Part shown: in pieces, positions 1 through 8,561 of the stretch | How positions within the stretch are numbered: the first letter of the stretch is position 1 | Layout: every line of letters starts with the position of its first letter | DNA from: Gemmatimonadota bacterium | GTDB taxonomy: Bacteria; JAAXHH01 | DNA length: 64,000 nt | Assembly: GCA_009841265.1 (NCBI GenBank) | Contig: VXMB01000007.1 | Location: forward strand, 248,001 to 312,000 | Direction: 5' to 3' | The notes under the pieces: generated by a model | What the model saw: the letters and a program-made list of their open reading frames with translations, nothing else | Databases searched by the model: none | Told to the model about the DNA's origin: nothing | Position numbers and translations under genes: made by a program

Positions 1-1930
1 CGATGCGCCCGATGGTTTCGGGGATATTATCAGGCGCGATCCTGATCAAGACGAAAATGTGATAGGTGCTGGTCATGATCGCCGCGGGCTCGATCTCTTC
101 GTGTATCGTCCGTAGGTGAAAATCTCGAACCACACCAATTACGCGCCCTGGAACCACTCCTTCAAAGGACAGCCGCTCAAACTGCCTGCCGAGCGCGTCG
201 TCGGGCGTTCCCCATCCCAGATTCCGGACGGCCGTCTCGTTCAGCAGGACTCCACCGGTCGTATCCGTGCCCCAGTCCGGCGAAAAGTTCCGGCCGGCTA
301 TGACATCGATATCCATGACATCCAGGAAGTTCTCGTCCACGTGTAGCGTGGCCATCATCAGGTGGTCCTCGGGCGGCATCCCATCGGGCCGGACCTCCAT
401 GATCGGCAACACCCTCATGCCCGGTACGCCGGTAGTCGTAGCGACACCGACTACACCCGGCATTCCGGACAGGCGCTGCTTCAGCACGGGGGTATTGGGT
501 ACCTGGTGGGAGCCTGTGATGGGGACGACCATGACGTGCTCTTTGTCGAAACCCAGCCGCTTGGTCTGGATGAATTCGAGTTGATCATGGATGACGGCCG
601 TGCTGACCAGCAGGAAGATGGACATGGAGAACTGGACCACCACTAGTACCTGTCGCATGCCCAGGCCTTTCTTTCCCGTTTCTGGGTTGCCTTTCATTAC
701 AATGGCGGGCAGGAATCCTGACAGGTACGCCGCCGGATAGCTACCGGCGGCCAAGCCGATCAAGATCGTACCAAGGACCAGCACGACCAGCACCATCCAG
801 TCGGTCAGCGGCAGCACGAGTTGCTTCCTTGCGATCTCGTTGACGGCGGGCAGCGCCAGTTGAACCAGTAGAACCGCCACGATCGCGGCGAGGCCTGCCA
901 TGAGGACCGATTCTCCAAGGAACTGCCGGATCAACTGCAACCGATTGGCGCCCATCACCTTTCTTACGCCTACTTCTCTGGCGCGCATCTCGGAACGGGC
1001 TGTGGCCAGGTTGATGAAATTGATGCATGCGATGATCAGGATCAGGAACGCGATGGCCATGAAAAGGGCTACGTACCGGATATCACCGTTAGGTTCGTGT
1101 TCACTCTCCCTGTTAGAATAGAGTTGGATGTCAACGAGGGGCTGGAGCGATGGCCGCAGGCCGATGCCCGCCTCCCGGTACTGGTTGCCCGCGTGACGCT
1201 CCAGGAAGGCCGGCAGCTTCGCTTCGAAATCACTCGGTGATACGTTCTCACGTAGCCGGATGTAGGTATACAGGTTCCGGTGAAACTCCCAGTCGCCCAG
1301 GTCCCAGGACCCGATCACGTTCATCGTGGTGTAGGATACGAACATGTCCGGCCGCATGTGGGAGTTGGTCGGGATGTTCTTCATGACGCCCGTCACCATG
1401 AAGTCCCAGCGATTGTCGAGATTGACGACTTTCCCCACGGGATCTTCGGCGCCGAAGTACTTGAAAGCCAGATCTTCCGAAATCACCATTGAGTACGGCT
1501 CGTCCAGCGCGGTGCCCGGGTCGCCCAGGACCAATGGAATGCTGAACATTTCAAACAGGTCCGGTTCCGCCCAGATGACCTTGCGTTCGTAGTAGATGGT
1601 GTTTCCGAGGTCGACGAGCCAGGCGGATTCGGTGCCTCTCATGCGGACGAGGAGCTCTATCTCGGGGAAGTCGCGCTTCAGGGCGGGTCCCCAGGCCGTG
1701 GGCGTACCGGCGGTCTGTACGGTCTGGCCCCCGCTCTCGATATCGTCCACGATCCGGTATACACGATCGGCATGGGGATGATACCGGTCGTAGCCGAGTT
1801 CATCCTGGATATACATGAGGATCAGAATGCACGTGGCCATGCCGATGGCAAGCCCAGCGATGTTGATGAGCGAGTAGGCGGGATGCCTGCGGAGGTTGCG
1901 CAGGGCCACGCTGAGATAATTGTGGAGCAC
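1..1930 (-). CDS. ABC transporter permease, MacB/FtsX type (3' end outside window)
   Basis: The minus-strand frame is open for 643 codons from a GTG at 1930 to the window edge, so the C-terminus is missing. The start directly abuts the TAA of the upstream PhyH gene and gives the usual family opening, with HNYLSVALRNLRRHPAYSL near the N-terminus. A membrane segment lies at about residues 19-41, followed by a large extracytoplasmic domain of the MacB periplasmic-core type. A second membrane segment near residues 286-310 leads into the conserved FtsX-like stretch (NFINLATARS, then EVGVRKVMGA). In this family such permeases pair with an ATPase and move or extract substrates at the membrane; no ATPase gene is adjacent here. 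It is a paralogue of the permease at 44369-46771. The substrate cannot be told. Confidence 0.88.
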   Translation of the reverse strand, partial: MLHNYLSVALRNLRRHPAYSLINIAGLAIGMATCILILMYIQDELGYDRYHPHADRVYRIVDDIESGGQTVQTAGTPTAWGPALKRDFPEIELLVRMRGTESAWLVDLGNTIYYERKVIWAEPDLFEMFSIPLVLGDPGTALDEPYSMVISEDLAFKYFGAEDPVGKVVNLDNRWDFMVTGVMKNIPTNSHMRPDMFVSYTTMNVIGSWDLGDWEFHRNLYTYIRLRENVSPSDFEAKLPAFLERHAGNQYREAGIGLRPSLQPLVDIQLYSNRESEHEPNGDIRYVALFMAIAFLILIIACINFINLATARSEMRAREVGVRKVMGANRLQLIRQFLGESVLMAGLAAIVAVLLVQLALPAVNEIARKQLVLPLTDWMVLVVLVLGTILIGLAAGSYPAAYLSGFLPAIVMKGNPETGKKGLGMRQVLVVVQFSMSIFLLVSTAVIHDQLEFIQTKRLGFDKEHVMVVPITGSHQVPNTPVLKQRLSGMPGVVGVATTTGVPGMRVLPIMEVRPDGMPPEDHLMMATLHVDENFLDVMDIDVIAGRNFSPDWGTDTTGGVLLNETAVRNLGWGTPDDALGRQFERLSFEGVVPGRVIGVVRDFHLRTIHEEIEPAAIMTSTYHIFVLIRIAPDNIPETIGRI

Positions 1931-2728
1931 TTAGGCCTCTTCCAATCTGTCCAGTCTGCGGACCCGTTCCGTTATCACGATTCTCGGCCGGTCGCCGCGG
2001 TTGGGAGATGCGGCATGGATGATCCAGGGGTGCATGAAGATCACGTCGCCAGGATCGCCCGTGAATTCGACGGCCTGTACGGGAATGCCGGAGACGTCGA
2101 CGGGATTCACAAGGAATCGGTCTTCGCGGTCTCCGCCCAGGTCGCGGGACCATAGATCCCGCAGACTCGGGGAAGCCCGCTTGACCGCATTGGTGATGTC
2201 TTTGGACCGGCCTTCGCCGATCAGCTCCGGTTGACGTGCGATATGGCGGACGAGCCGGTGGGAACCGGCGAGGGCAATCGTCGCGCCGCCGCGGTCGGCC
2301 AGCGGTTCCAGTATGGCGAAAACCTGTACGCCGGGGTTTTGCTCTGACGCAGTGTCTACGGCAATCTGCAGGTCCATGTGCCATGATTGATTGGGCAGAA
2401 ACCACGGGCCCGCAGCGGGGAAGGTAAGCAGAAGCGCCCCCCAGGGACTAGGTTTTTCCCAGTGTCCAGGTTCGAGGAATTCGTCTATCGCATCCTTTAC
2501 GGCCTGGTTGCAGGTAGGTTCGAAGGCGCCGGACCGCATCAGCCTGTTGAAACCTTTCGGCTTTGCTTCCGGCCAGGTTTTTGGGTCATCGCGCGGAATC
2601 CCGCACCTTTGCTCCAGGTCGTCCCAGACGCGGTCGAGTACGGACTGGACCTCCGTATCCGGAAGCATGCTCGGCACGCGGACCCAGCCGTGCTCGTCGA
2701 ATTCGGATTTCTGCGCAGCGGTCAACAT
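1931..2728 (-). CDS. Phytanoyl-CoA dioxygenase (PhyH) family protein
   Basis: This 265-residue protein has the double-stranded beta-helix fold signature of Fe(II)/2-oxoglutarate oxygenases. A WHMDL motif gives the HxD iron ligands near residues 117-119, a distal His lies in MHPWIIHAASPN near residue 240, and an Arg that would bind 2-oxoglutarate follows about ten residues later in RPRI. Such enzymes hydroxylate small molecules; the substrate is unknown. The ATG at 2728 is the first codon of the MLTAAQ N-terminus. The stop codon abuts the GTG of the downstream permease, so the two are probably cotranscribed. It is one of six PhyH-family genes in the window, all clearly different from one another. 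Confidence 0.88.
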   Translation of the reverse strand: MLTAAQKSEFDEHGWVRVPSMLPDTEVQSVLDRVWDDLEQRCGIPRDDPKTWPEAKPKGFNRLMRSGAFEPTCNQAVKDAIDEFLEPGHWEKPSPWGALLLTFPAAGPWFLPNQSWHMDLQIAVDTASEQNPGVQVFAILEPLADRGGATIALAGSHRLVRHIARQPELIGEGRSKDITNAVKRASPSLRDLWSRDLGGDREDRFLVNPVDVSGIPVQAVEFTGDPGDVIFMHPWIIHAASPNRGDRPRIVITERVRRLDRLEEA

Positions 2729-2942
2729 GGTTGTTCAACTGTTACATTCGGGACTACGGGTTGTTATGACGGCTTTCTTGCTATAATCTCAGACCAGTCC
2801 AAATCATACGGGAGAACACTTATGAGCTCGAGCCCTGAGCACTTGATCAATGTCTTCGATTTACCAAGAATGGCTGTGTTTTCGAAGTCATTTCCAGCGT
2901 AGTCTCGGTCGCTATTCATCGTAGACTCGTGTATCTCAAAAG

Positions 2943-3770
2943 TCAGACAACATTCCAACGGACTTTGTAGATGTGTTCTCCCGGAAATTGAAGATCGGAA
3001 TCAGGATTCAAGGTGAGGATTGTCTCTGACCACCATTCGCCCGGATCCGCCCGGACGTAGACCAGTTGATCTGTGTCAGGATGTATCGATATGCTTTTAA
3101 CGTCTTTTTCGTTCGCAAGCCGGGGTAGAGGACTGAAGATCATTCGGTCCCGGTCAAACAACCAACAATGTTTCTCCGTACTGACCGCCAGGAACGCTGT
3201 GTCGCCAACCGGAATCAGATCGTGACCCGATACATCTGGGAGGTCAATCGCCTCGACCGTCGCAAGAGACGGATTAGAGGTGTACCAGTACTCTAGATGG
3301 TACGTCCAAAGTTTGGTATCGGATAGCGCCCAGAGAACTTGGCGAGTCTCATCCCAAACTACGCCATGCCCCCATGACAGTTCTTCACTGAATAGTTCCT
3401 TATCCGGGGTGCTAAGATCGTAAACAATCAGTCTGTCGCCACCGGGGGCGTGAGAGGCGGCAACTGCTACCCTGTCCCCGGGAAGCAAGTCGGCGGAGTG
3501 AGCATTCGGTACGCTCGCATAGAAAACAACCGAGCCTGTTTCGCGTTCGATGAGCGCGGCCCCACCGCCGGATGACGTGATCAGTATTCGTTTGCCACCG
3601 TCAATGGGCTTGCACTCATCGGTTGTACCAAACCGCGTCCTCATATAATCGGGCAATTCGTTACGGTCGGATGCTTTCCAACTCCAGACCTTTCGCTGGG
3701 TCCCGTCCTTCGTTTGACCGATTTCCAGGACAAACACTTCATCCCAGCCACAGACAATAAGTTCACTCAT
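2943..3770 (-). CDS. DUF6528-like beta-propeller protein, function unknown
   Basis: The protein has 275 residues and opens with MSELIVCGWDEVFVLE. It continues with short beta-rich repeats: GGGAALIERETG, PNAHSADLLPGDRVAVAAS, HGVVWDETRQVLWAL, HDLIPVGDTAFLAVS. This layout matches the DUF6528 family as I recall it, which is probably a cytoplasmic propeller. No signal peptide or membrane segment is seen. The same frame stays open upstream to 4481, but that part overlaps the TPR gene and is arginine/serine-rich shadow sequence, so the ATG at 3770 is taken as the start. It lies 25 bp downstream of the TPR gene and is probably the last gene of the nitrilase-TPR operon. No enzymatic residues can be pointed to. 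Confidence 0.75.
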   Translation of the reverse strand: MSELIVCGWDEVFVLEIGQTKDGTQRKVWSWKASDRNELPDYMRTRFGTTDECKPIDGGKRILITSSGGGAALIERETGSVVFYASVPNAHSADLLPGDRVAVAASHAPGGDRLIVYDLSTPDKELFSEELSWGHGVVWDETRQVLWALSDTKLWTYHLEYWYTSNPSLATVEAIDLPDVSGHDLIPVGDTAFLAVSTEKHCWLFDRDRMIFSPLPRLANEKDVKSISIHPDTDQLVYVRADPGEWWSETILTLNPDSDLQFPGEHIYKVRWNVV

Positions 3771-3795
3771 ATCTTCGCCGGTTAAAATGTATAGA

Positions 3796-4689
3796 TTACT
3801 GTTCCGAACCCAGCCGTTTGAGTCGGCCCATCCGTTCGGACTCGTTGTCCACCAGCCAACCGTCTTTCGACAGTTCCTGATAGGCGCGGCCAAAATGGGG
3901 CCGTGCTTCATCCGGCCGGCCCAGCGCATACAGGCACTCGGCGACTTCCTCGAAGACGTATCCATCCGACGTGCCGGTCGCTTCGTGTTCCTTGAGTAGG
4001 GACTGCTGCATGACCAGCGCTTCTTCGGTATGTCCGAGTGAGCGCTTCGCACGCCCCACGGTCCATTTAGCGATCCGCGTCGCCTGAGGATTGTCCCGCT
4101 CGGTACGCCAGGCAAGCCCCTTTTCGAAGAGTTCCAGTGCCTTTTCGTACTCGCCCGCGTCGTGGTACGTCCACCCGGTGTTGTTGTAGAGCGGTCCAAG
4201 CCAGTCCTTTGCATGCGGATCGTCCGATGCTTCCGCAGCTTCCATCGCCCTGTTATTCCACATAAGGGATGCATCTGCCGGCTCGCATATCCCCAGCATG
4301 TGGGCCGCGTCCACGGCGTGATAGTCCTCGCCGGCCTTTCTCGCCAGTTCCCAGGCCTCCTTGAAGAGTGGTCGTGCGGAATCTGTGTCGCCGGCCGAGT
4401 TGAAGGCGCGGCCGCGTTCGAGGAGAAGCCGGACCCGGGTGGTCTGTGTTGGGTCGTTGGAAGGGTTGTCAATATTGACAATCAATGTTTCAGCGTCATC
4501 GAGGACGCGGTGGGCTGCGTCGAATTCCCGTCGAAGGCTGTGGGTGCGCGCGATTTGCGAGAGAAGTTGGGCGTGGTAGTCGTGGCTACCGGCGCTTTCG
4601 GCGATGGGTAGCAGACCTCGGAAGGCCTTCTCGGTTTTCGCCGGATCGTTGTAGTCCCAGAGTTTGTCGAAGTCGGGGAGGTTACTCAA
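3796..4689 (-). CDS. Tetratricopeptide repeat protein
   Basis: This 297-residue, all-helical protein has no signal peptide. Repeats with the TPR pattern are visible, for example LYNNTGWTYHDAGEYEKALELFEKGL near residue 170 and further units around residues 45, 95, 205 and 245. TPR proteins are scaffolds for protein-protein contacts. The start is a TTG whose last two bases overlap the TGA stop of the nitrilase-like gene (TTGA), which points to translational coupling. The shared operon suggests that it works with the nitrilase-like protein and the downstream DUF6528-like protein, but the process is unknown. Confidence 0.82.
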   Translation of the reverse strand: MSNLPDFDKLWDYNDPAKTEKAFRGLLPIAESAGSHDYHAQLLSQIARTHSLRREFDAAHRVLDDAETLIVNIDNPSNDPTQTTRVRLLLERGRAFNSAGDTDSARPLFKEAWELARKAGEDYHAVDAAHMLGICEPADASLMWNNRAMEAAEASDDPHAKDWLGPLYNNTGWTYHDAGEYEKALELFEKGLAWRTERDNPQATRIAKWTVGRAKRSLGHTEEALVMQQSLLKEHEATGTSDGYVFEEVAECLYALGRPDEARPHFGRAYQELSKDGWLVDNESERMGRLKRLGSEQ

Positions 4690-5531
4690 TTGGAATGCGA
4701 CTCTATTTGGGATTCGGACTCGTGTTGGTTTGCTGTTGGGGTTACTACGACCGTGCTATCGACTCTACTTATCTCAAACGACCGCATTTCTTCTTCTGTC
4801 CGAGAGGCCTGATCGAGAATTCGTCCCGATACGTCGCAGGCAATAGATCCACCCAGCATTCGGCGATTTTCTAATCCTGTTTGAGTGGAGATTTCTGACG
4901 CATAGGAAAGATAGTTGGATTGGATCACAGGGACGTTGTAGCAACTGGCGATTTTCCTCGCAAACTCAGCGTTCCAATCCCTGGTTATGTCTTTGTTTTC
5001 GTTGTACTCGCTCCCGCATACGCCGGGCCAGAGTATGACGTCGCTTCTCTCCAGACCTTTGCCTTGTGTGTAGTCGAGATTCAGCACTTCGGCGCAGAAT
5101 ATCGAACCGAACAGAATGCCCTGGAAGTTCACGGGAAGGCGGTCATCGGGTTCTACGAATCCCCAACGATTCCTGTCCCCAATGGGCAAATGAGACCTCG
5201 CTCCTGCCAGTACAGCTTCTCTTCCCGGCTCGAGCAACACCAGCGCGTTGAGTTGTCCTTCGCCAAGAAAATACGGCAATCCAACCAAAGCGCTGGTTCC
5301 AGATCTGTCGACCACGCTGCTTAGAGTTGTCAGTGCTTTATCGACCTGTTCAGGCCAACTGGCATCCTTAAATAGATCATGTAGATGAAAGTCGTAACCC
5401 GATAGCATCATTTCGGGAAAGACGACTAAGTCGGCACCTGATTGCGCCGCTTCTTCAATCCACCTGGTGGACTTTCTCACACCGTCATCAATCGAATCAG
5501 GCATGCTAGGCTGAATGGTGCAAAGCTTCAT
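4686..5531 (-). CDS. Carbon-nitrogen hydrolase (nitrilase) family protein with Lys-to-Arg change in the triad
   Basis: This 281-residue cytoplasmic protein has the nitrilase-superfamily layout. The general-base Glu is at residue 40 in VVFPEMMLSGYD and the nucleophilic Cys at about residue 146 in FGSIFCAEVLN. At the position of the catalytic Lys (usually KxHL) the sequence reads ARSHLP, with Arg112 encoded by AGG, one base from AAG. Active members hydrolyse amides or nitriles, or carry the glutaminase domain of NAD synthetase. The Arg substitution may impair catalysis or change its chemistry; I cannot tell which. The gene is the first of a tight run with the TPR and DUF6528-like genes, the overlap with the TPR gene being four bases. 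Confidence 0.85.
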   Translation of the reverse strand: MKLCTIQPSMPDSIDDGVRKSTRWIEEAAQSGADLVVFPEMMLSGYDFHLHDLFKDASWPEQVDKALTTLSSVVDRSGTSALVGLPYFLGEGQLNALVLLEPGREAVLAGARSHLPIGDRNRWGFVEPDDRLPVNFQGILFGSIFCAEVLNLDYTQGKGLERSDVILWPGVCGSEYNENKDITRDWNAEFARKIASCYNVPVIQSNYLSYASEISTQTGLENRRMLGGSIACDVSGRILDQASRTEEEMRSFEISRVDSTVVVTPTANQHESESQIESHSN

Positions 5532-5633
5532 GGTTGTCGCCCGATCCTGTTCTGAGGAAATTCAGTGATCCGGTCGTCTGTCGTTCTCTGACGGGCTGGC
5601 ATCCCCTGATTAGGCATTCACGCCTGCCCGCCA

Positions 5634-7181
5634 TCACATCTGCCCGCCCACGGGCACGAGGGGCTCATCGTACTCCACGATCAATTCGACCTGGTGCAGC
5701 ACGCGGTCGCCGCCCATTCCGGTGAATCGTTTATCCAGCACGACCTCGAGTTCGTTTTCCCCTTCGCGAACCAGATCGTGGGGCAGATCGAAAGTGAACC
5801 AGAAGTGAGTCAAGATGCGTTCCGGAAGTCCGCTTCTCGCGGCCGTGTAGGAGACGATGCCGCCGTAATGGTGCGTGCGCTCAGACGGCGTGACGGTCTC
5901 GCCGTTGAACCGGAAGGAGATCTCGTCCTCCGGGCAGCAGTGCCCGATGCGCACACCCAGCGTCACGCCTTTGAGTTCGCCGTCGTCACGGGCATCGGCC
6001 AGCCTGTCCCCCACCTGGAACGGCACGCGGGCGGGCACGCCTTCTTCGAGATCCACCGGGAGATACCGTTCGGGGACGTGCGGTTCCGCGTTGGGTTCCC
6101 GTTGCGCCGGGAAATAGTGCTTCTTCTTCCTGAGATGGATATCCGGATCGGCCATCTCGCGAAAGACCTGGTATTCGCGTTCGGTATGTGGCCAGGGCAG
6201 GTCCAGAAGGTACAGTCCGTCCGCTCCCATGGCGCGATAGTTGGCCGCCGCGGCCCGGTACATCTCGATGGTCGGCAGGTGGTGCCGATCGTCGTAGGGC
6301 GATCGTCCCAGCATGGGGTGTACCGGCGTCTTCGATCCGGCGGCCGCTTCGACCACCCACCCGATGGGCATCTCCTGATCGAAGAGGAAGCTTTCGGTCC
6401 AGGGAATGACAGTGTCCAGGAGACCCTCCTCGAGCCAGGCGCACACGTCCATGCCCAGGGCGAGGTTCGCTTCCTCGGTAGCGCGCACCCTGGCGGCCAG
6501 GCACAGAGATTCCCCGCGCGCCTTGCCGAGGCGATCGAGCAGTTGCCTGATCTCCCGTATGAACTCCGTGAGCACCGGCGCTTTCTCCCGCGCCTCCGAC
6601 GGCTTGAAGAACACGCCCATGTAGGGATCGAACTCCAGCCCGTCCATGCCGTACCGGACGCACACCTCCTCGATGACGCCAAGCCGCTCGGCCCGCACCT
6701 CATCACGGGTGTAGTCCGCACAGCCGGCCGCCCGGGGGTAATCGGGATGGTTTTCGCCGATCATGACCTCCGGGTGCTCCAGCTTGAGACGGCCCAGCAT
6801 GTAGGGGTTGTCGTCGTCCGGCGAAGTGGGCTCGGTCATTCGCAGGCTGCCCAGTATGCGCCGTCCCTTCTCGTGCGCCCGTTCTACAGCCACTTCGAGC
6901 GGATCGATACCCGCCTCAAGCGCCAGGTTCAGGTTCTTCGTCGCCCACCACCACATCATGCTCATGTTGTGCTCTTCGACGCCTTCTCCCCACTTCAGGC
7001 CGGCCTTCGTGTCGTGGAGAAAGGTCTCGCCGGAACCCAGGCCGTAGACCAGGGTATCCACGTCGGTTCCCAAGATCTCGTCCACGGGTTGCCGCCACTG
7101 GTGCAGGCTCATCGGCGGCTCATAGCGGTAGATGCTGTAGTGACGGGCGTCGTTGTAGTGGATCAGCTTCGGTTTTCGCAT
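5634..7181 (-). CDS. Family 10-like glycosyl hydrolase (GHL10-type TIM barrel)
   Basis: The 515-residue protein has a TIM-barrel N-terminal part resembling the GHL10/DUF187 putative glycosidases. Acidic strand ends are seen in GMDGLEFDPYMGVFF (about residue 180), LDTVIPWTES (about residue 255) and GADGLYLLDLPWP (about residue 315). The C-terminal 150 residues look like a beta-sandwich. There is no signal peptide, which suggests a cytoplasmic or unconventional location. It lies 141 bp downstream of the enolase-superfamily gene, and a perfect palindrome and a hairpin occupy the gap, so it probably has its own regulated promoter. Proteins of this type are often annotated only as hypothetical in Poribacteria and Planctomycetes. 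The substrate is unknown. Confidence 0.72.
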   Translation of the reverse strand: MRKPKLIHYNDARHYSIYRYEPPMSLHQWRQPVDEILGTDVDTLVYGLGSGETFLHDTKAGLKWGEGVEEHNMSMMWWWATKNLNLALEAGIDPLEVAVERAHEKGRRILGSLRMTEPTSPDDDNPYMLGRLKLEHPEVMIGENHPDYPRAAGCADYTRDEVRAERLGVIEEVCVRYGMDGLEFDPYMGVFFKPSEAREKAPVLTEFIREIRQLLDRLGKARGESLCLAARVRATEEANLALGMDVCAWLEEGLLDTVIPWTESFLFDQEMPIGWVVEAAAGSKTPVHPMLGRSPYDDRHHLPTIEMYRAAAANYRAMGADGLYLLDLPWPHTEREYQVFREMADPDIHLRKKKHYFPAQREPNAEPHVPERYLPVDLEEGVPARVPFQVGDRLADARDDGELKGVTLGVRIGHCCPEDEISFRFNGETVTPSERTHHYGGIVSYTAARSGLPERILTHFWFTFDLPHDLVREGENELEVVLDKRFTGMGGDRVLHQVELIVEYDEPLVPVGGQM

Positions 7182-7204
7182 GACTGCCTCGCTCTGGTAG
7201 AACG

Positions 7205-7229
7205 GCTTCCGGCCATTTCGACCGGAAGC
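7205..7229. repeat. Hairpin in the leader of the GHL10-like gene
   Basis: An eight-base inverted repeat, GCTTCCGG and CCGGAAGC, is separated by nine bases and sits 24 bp ahead of the ATG at 7181. It could fold in the transcript as a leader hairpin. No riboswitch class is recognised. Confidence 0.5.
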
Positions 7230-7260
7230 AGATAGGCTTACCGTATTGCTTCCGAACTGT

Positions 7261-7280
7261 TATTGTACAATTGTACAATA
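7261..7280. promoter_or_regulatory. Perfect 20-bp palindrome, likely operator
   Basis: Positions 7261-7280 read identically on both strands. Each arm is TATTGTACAA, forming TTGTACAA twice. It stands 80 bp ahead of the GHL10-like gene and just past the end of the enolase-superfamily gene, where an operator of the leftward gene would be expected. GntR-type repressors such as AraR bind related TTGTAC-containing palindromes, so a GntR-family regulator is a reasonable guess. No such regulator is encoded in the window. Confidence 0.6.
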
Positions 7281-7322
7281 GCCAAGTCCGCAAGCGACCC
7301 ATGTCCGTCTGCACGCGGTTCT

Positions 7323-8561
7323 TCACTTCTCGAGCACGACGCCTTCGCGCTCAATGCGGGCGAACATCTCCCGGTACGCATCGGAACCGTCGTCGTCCCA
7401 GTACTCAGTGGTAATGAGCGCGTCGTAGCTCATGGGGACCATGCCGCGCCGCCGGTCGGGCCGCACCATGAAAATGGAATCCTCCGGGTCGGCGATGTTG
7501 TACATCCGGGCGCCGTTCTCGTACCTCGACCTGATGATCCACCTATCCTGGCGCGGCAACTCGAGTCGCTTGAGCCGCTCCAGTTCTTCGCGGTCCAGCG
7601 TGACCCCTAGCCCGGGAACTTCCGGAACCCGCACGAATCCGTTGACGGGCTCGAACCGTTCCGTGACCACATCGCTCTTCCAGGTCTCCGTCGCGCTGAT
7701 GAAGTGGAAGTTCGCCGACGGGAAGACCGCTGTCATGTGGGCCGTCATGGCCCGGGTGATGTTCCCACCCACGTTCTGAAGCATGAAGGGACTGTCGTCC
7801 GCGGCGAACAGGCCCGCCCGCCGCACCGCCTCGCCGATCGGTTGATGCCCCAGCATGTACGCGTCCGCGGGTTTCATCAGCACTTCGTAGGTCGCCCCCA
7901 TGGGGAAATGGTGCAGCACAACAGGCAACCCGGTGCGATTGCGCAGCTCGATGTAGCCCTGGATGTCCCCCGGAGGCAGGGGGTCTTCGAAGCAACCGGC
8001 CACCGGGAACCGTTCCAGCTTGTCCAGGAGTTCGGGCATGTGGTCGTCGGTGCCGTGCATGGTGAAATCGTAATGGATCCTGAATCCATTCGGCGCTGCC
8101 GCCTGCATCGCCTCGGTCTGATCCATCACGTTCTCGAAGGGCGAGAGGTGGTACTTCATCCAGGTGTAGCCGCGCGCAGAGTACTTGCGCACCGCTTCGG
8201 CCATGCGGTCCGGGTGTGTAGACACGGTCCAGCTTCCCACCGGCACCCAGGACCTGACTTTTTGTCCGAACAGCTTGTAGACCGGCACGCCCGCGGCCTT
8301 GCCCATCAGGTCGTACATCGCCGTGCCCAACGCCAGGGAGGTTTCGTCACCGACCCATTCGAAAGGGTTCGTCCCGATGTACCGGTCGACCACTTCCTTC
8401 GGTTCCGAGTCACCTCCTTCGCCCAGTCCAATGAGCCCGTCGTCGGTATGCGCGACGTAGACCGTCCGCTTCGCCGGTCCGTAGAAATGGTTAAGCTGGT
8501 AAGCGATCCAGTCCTCGTATTCGAGGGTGATCTCGTGTGCCTCGATCTCGGTGACTTTCAT
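7323..8561 (-). CDS. Mandelate racemase / muconate lactonizing enzyme family protein
   Basis: The 412-residue protein has the enolase-superfamily two-domain plan, an N-terminal capping domain followed by a barrel from about residue 115. Visible barrel-end residues are Lys in YTWMKYH, Asp in HYDF and Glu in FEDPLP. The position of the third metal ligand reads VLHHFPMG instead of the usual acidic residue, and the later strand reads FMLQNVGG where mandelate racemases carry a His. It may therefore be an atypical member. The ATG at 8561 overlaps the TGA of the upstream alpha/beta hydrolase (ATGA), so an upstream in-frame extension to 8618 was rejected. Likely role: acid-sugar dehydration or a related enolate reaction. 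Confidence 0.82.
   Translation of the reverse strand: MKVTEIEAHEITLEYEDWIAYQLNHFYGPAKRTVYVAHTDDGLIGLGEGGDSEPKEVVDRYIGTNPFEWVGDETSLALGTAMYDLMGKAAGVPVYKLFGQKVRSWVPVGSWTVSTHPDRMAEAVRKYSARGYTWMKYHLSPFENVMDQTEAMQAAAPNGFRIHYDFTMHGTDDHMPELLDKLERFPVAGCFEDPLPPGDIQGYIELRNRTGLPVVLHHFPMGATYEVLMKPADAYMLGHQPIGEAVRRAGLFAADDSPFMLQNVGGNITRAMTAHMTAVFPSANFHFISATETWKSDVVTERFEPVNGFVRVPEVPGLGVTLDREELERLKRLELPRQDRWIIRSRYENGARMYNIADPEDSIFMVRPDRRRGMVPMSYDALITTEYWDDDGSDAYREMFARIEREGVVLEK

Noticed and set aside
2764..2958. A 64-codon minus-strand frame after the DUF6528-like gene
   Set aside because: It starts inside that gene at a TTG without a ribosome-binding site and shows no family features.
3771..4481. Upstream extension of the DUF6528-like frame (total 512 residues)
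   Set aside because: The extra 237 residues overlap the TPR gene in another frame and are Arg/Ser/Thr-rich without structure. The natural N-terminus is at 3770.
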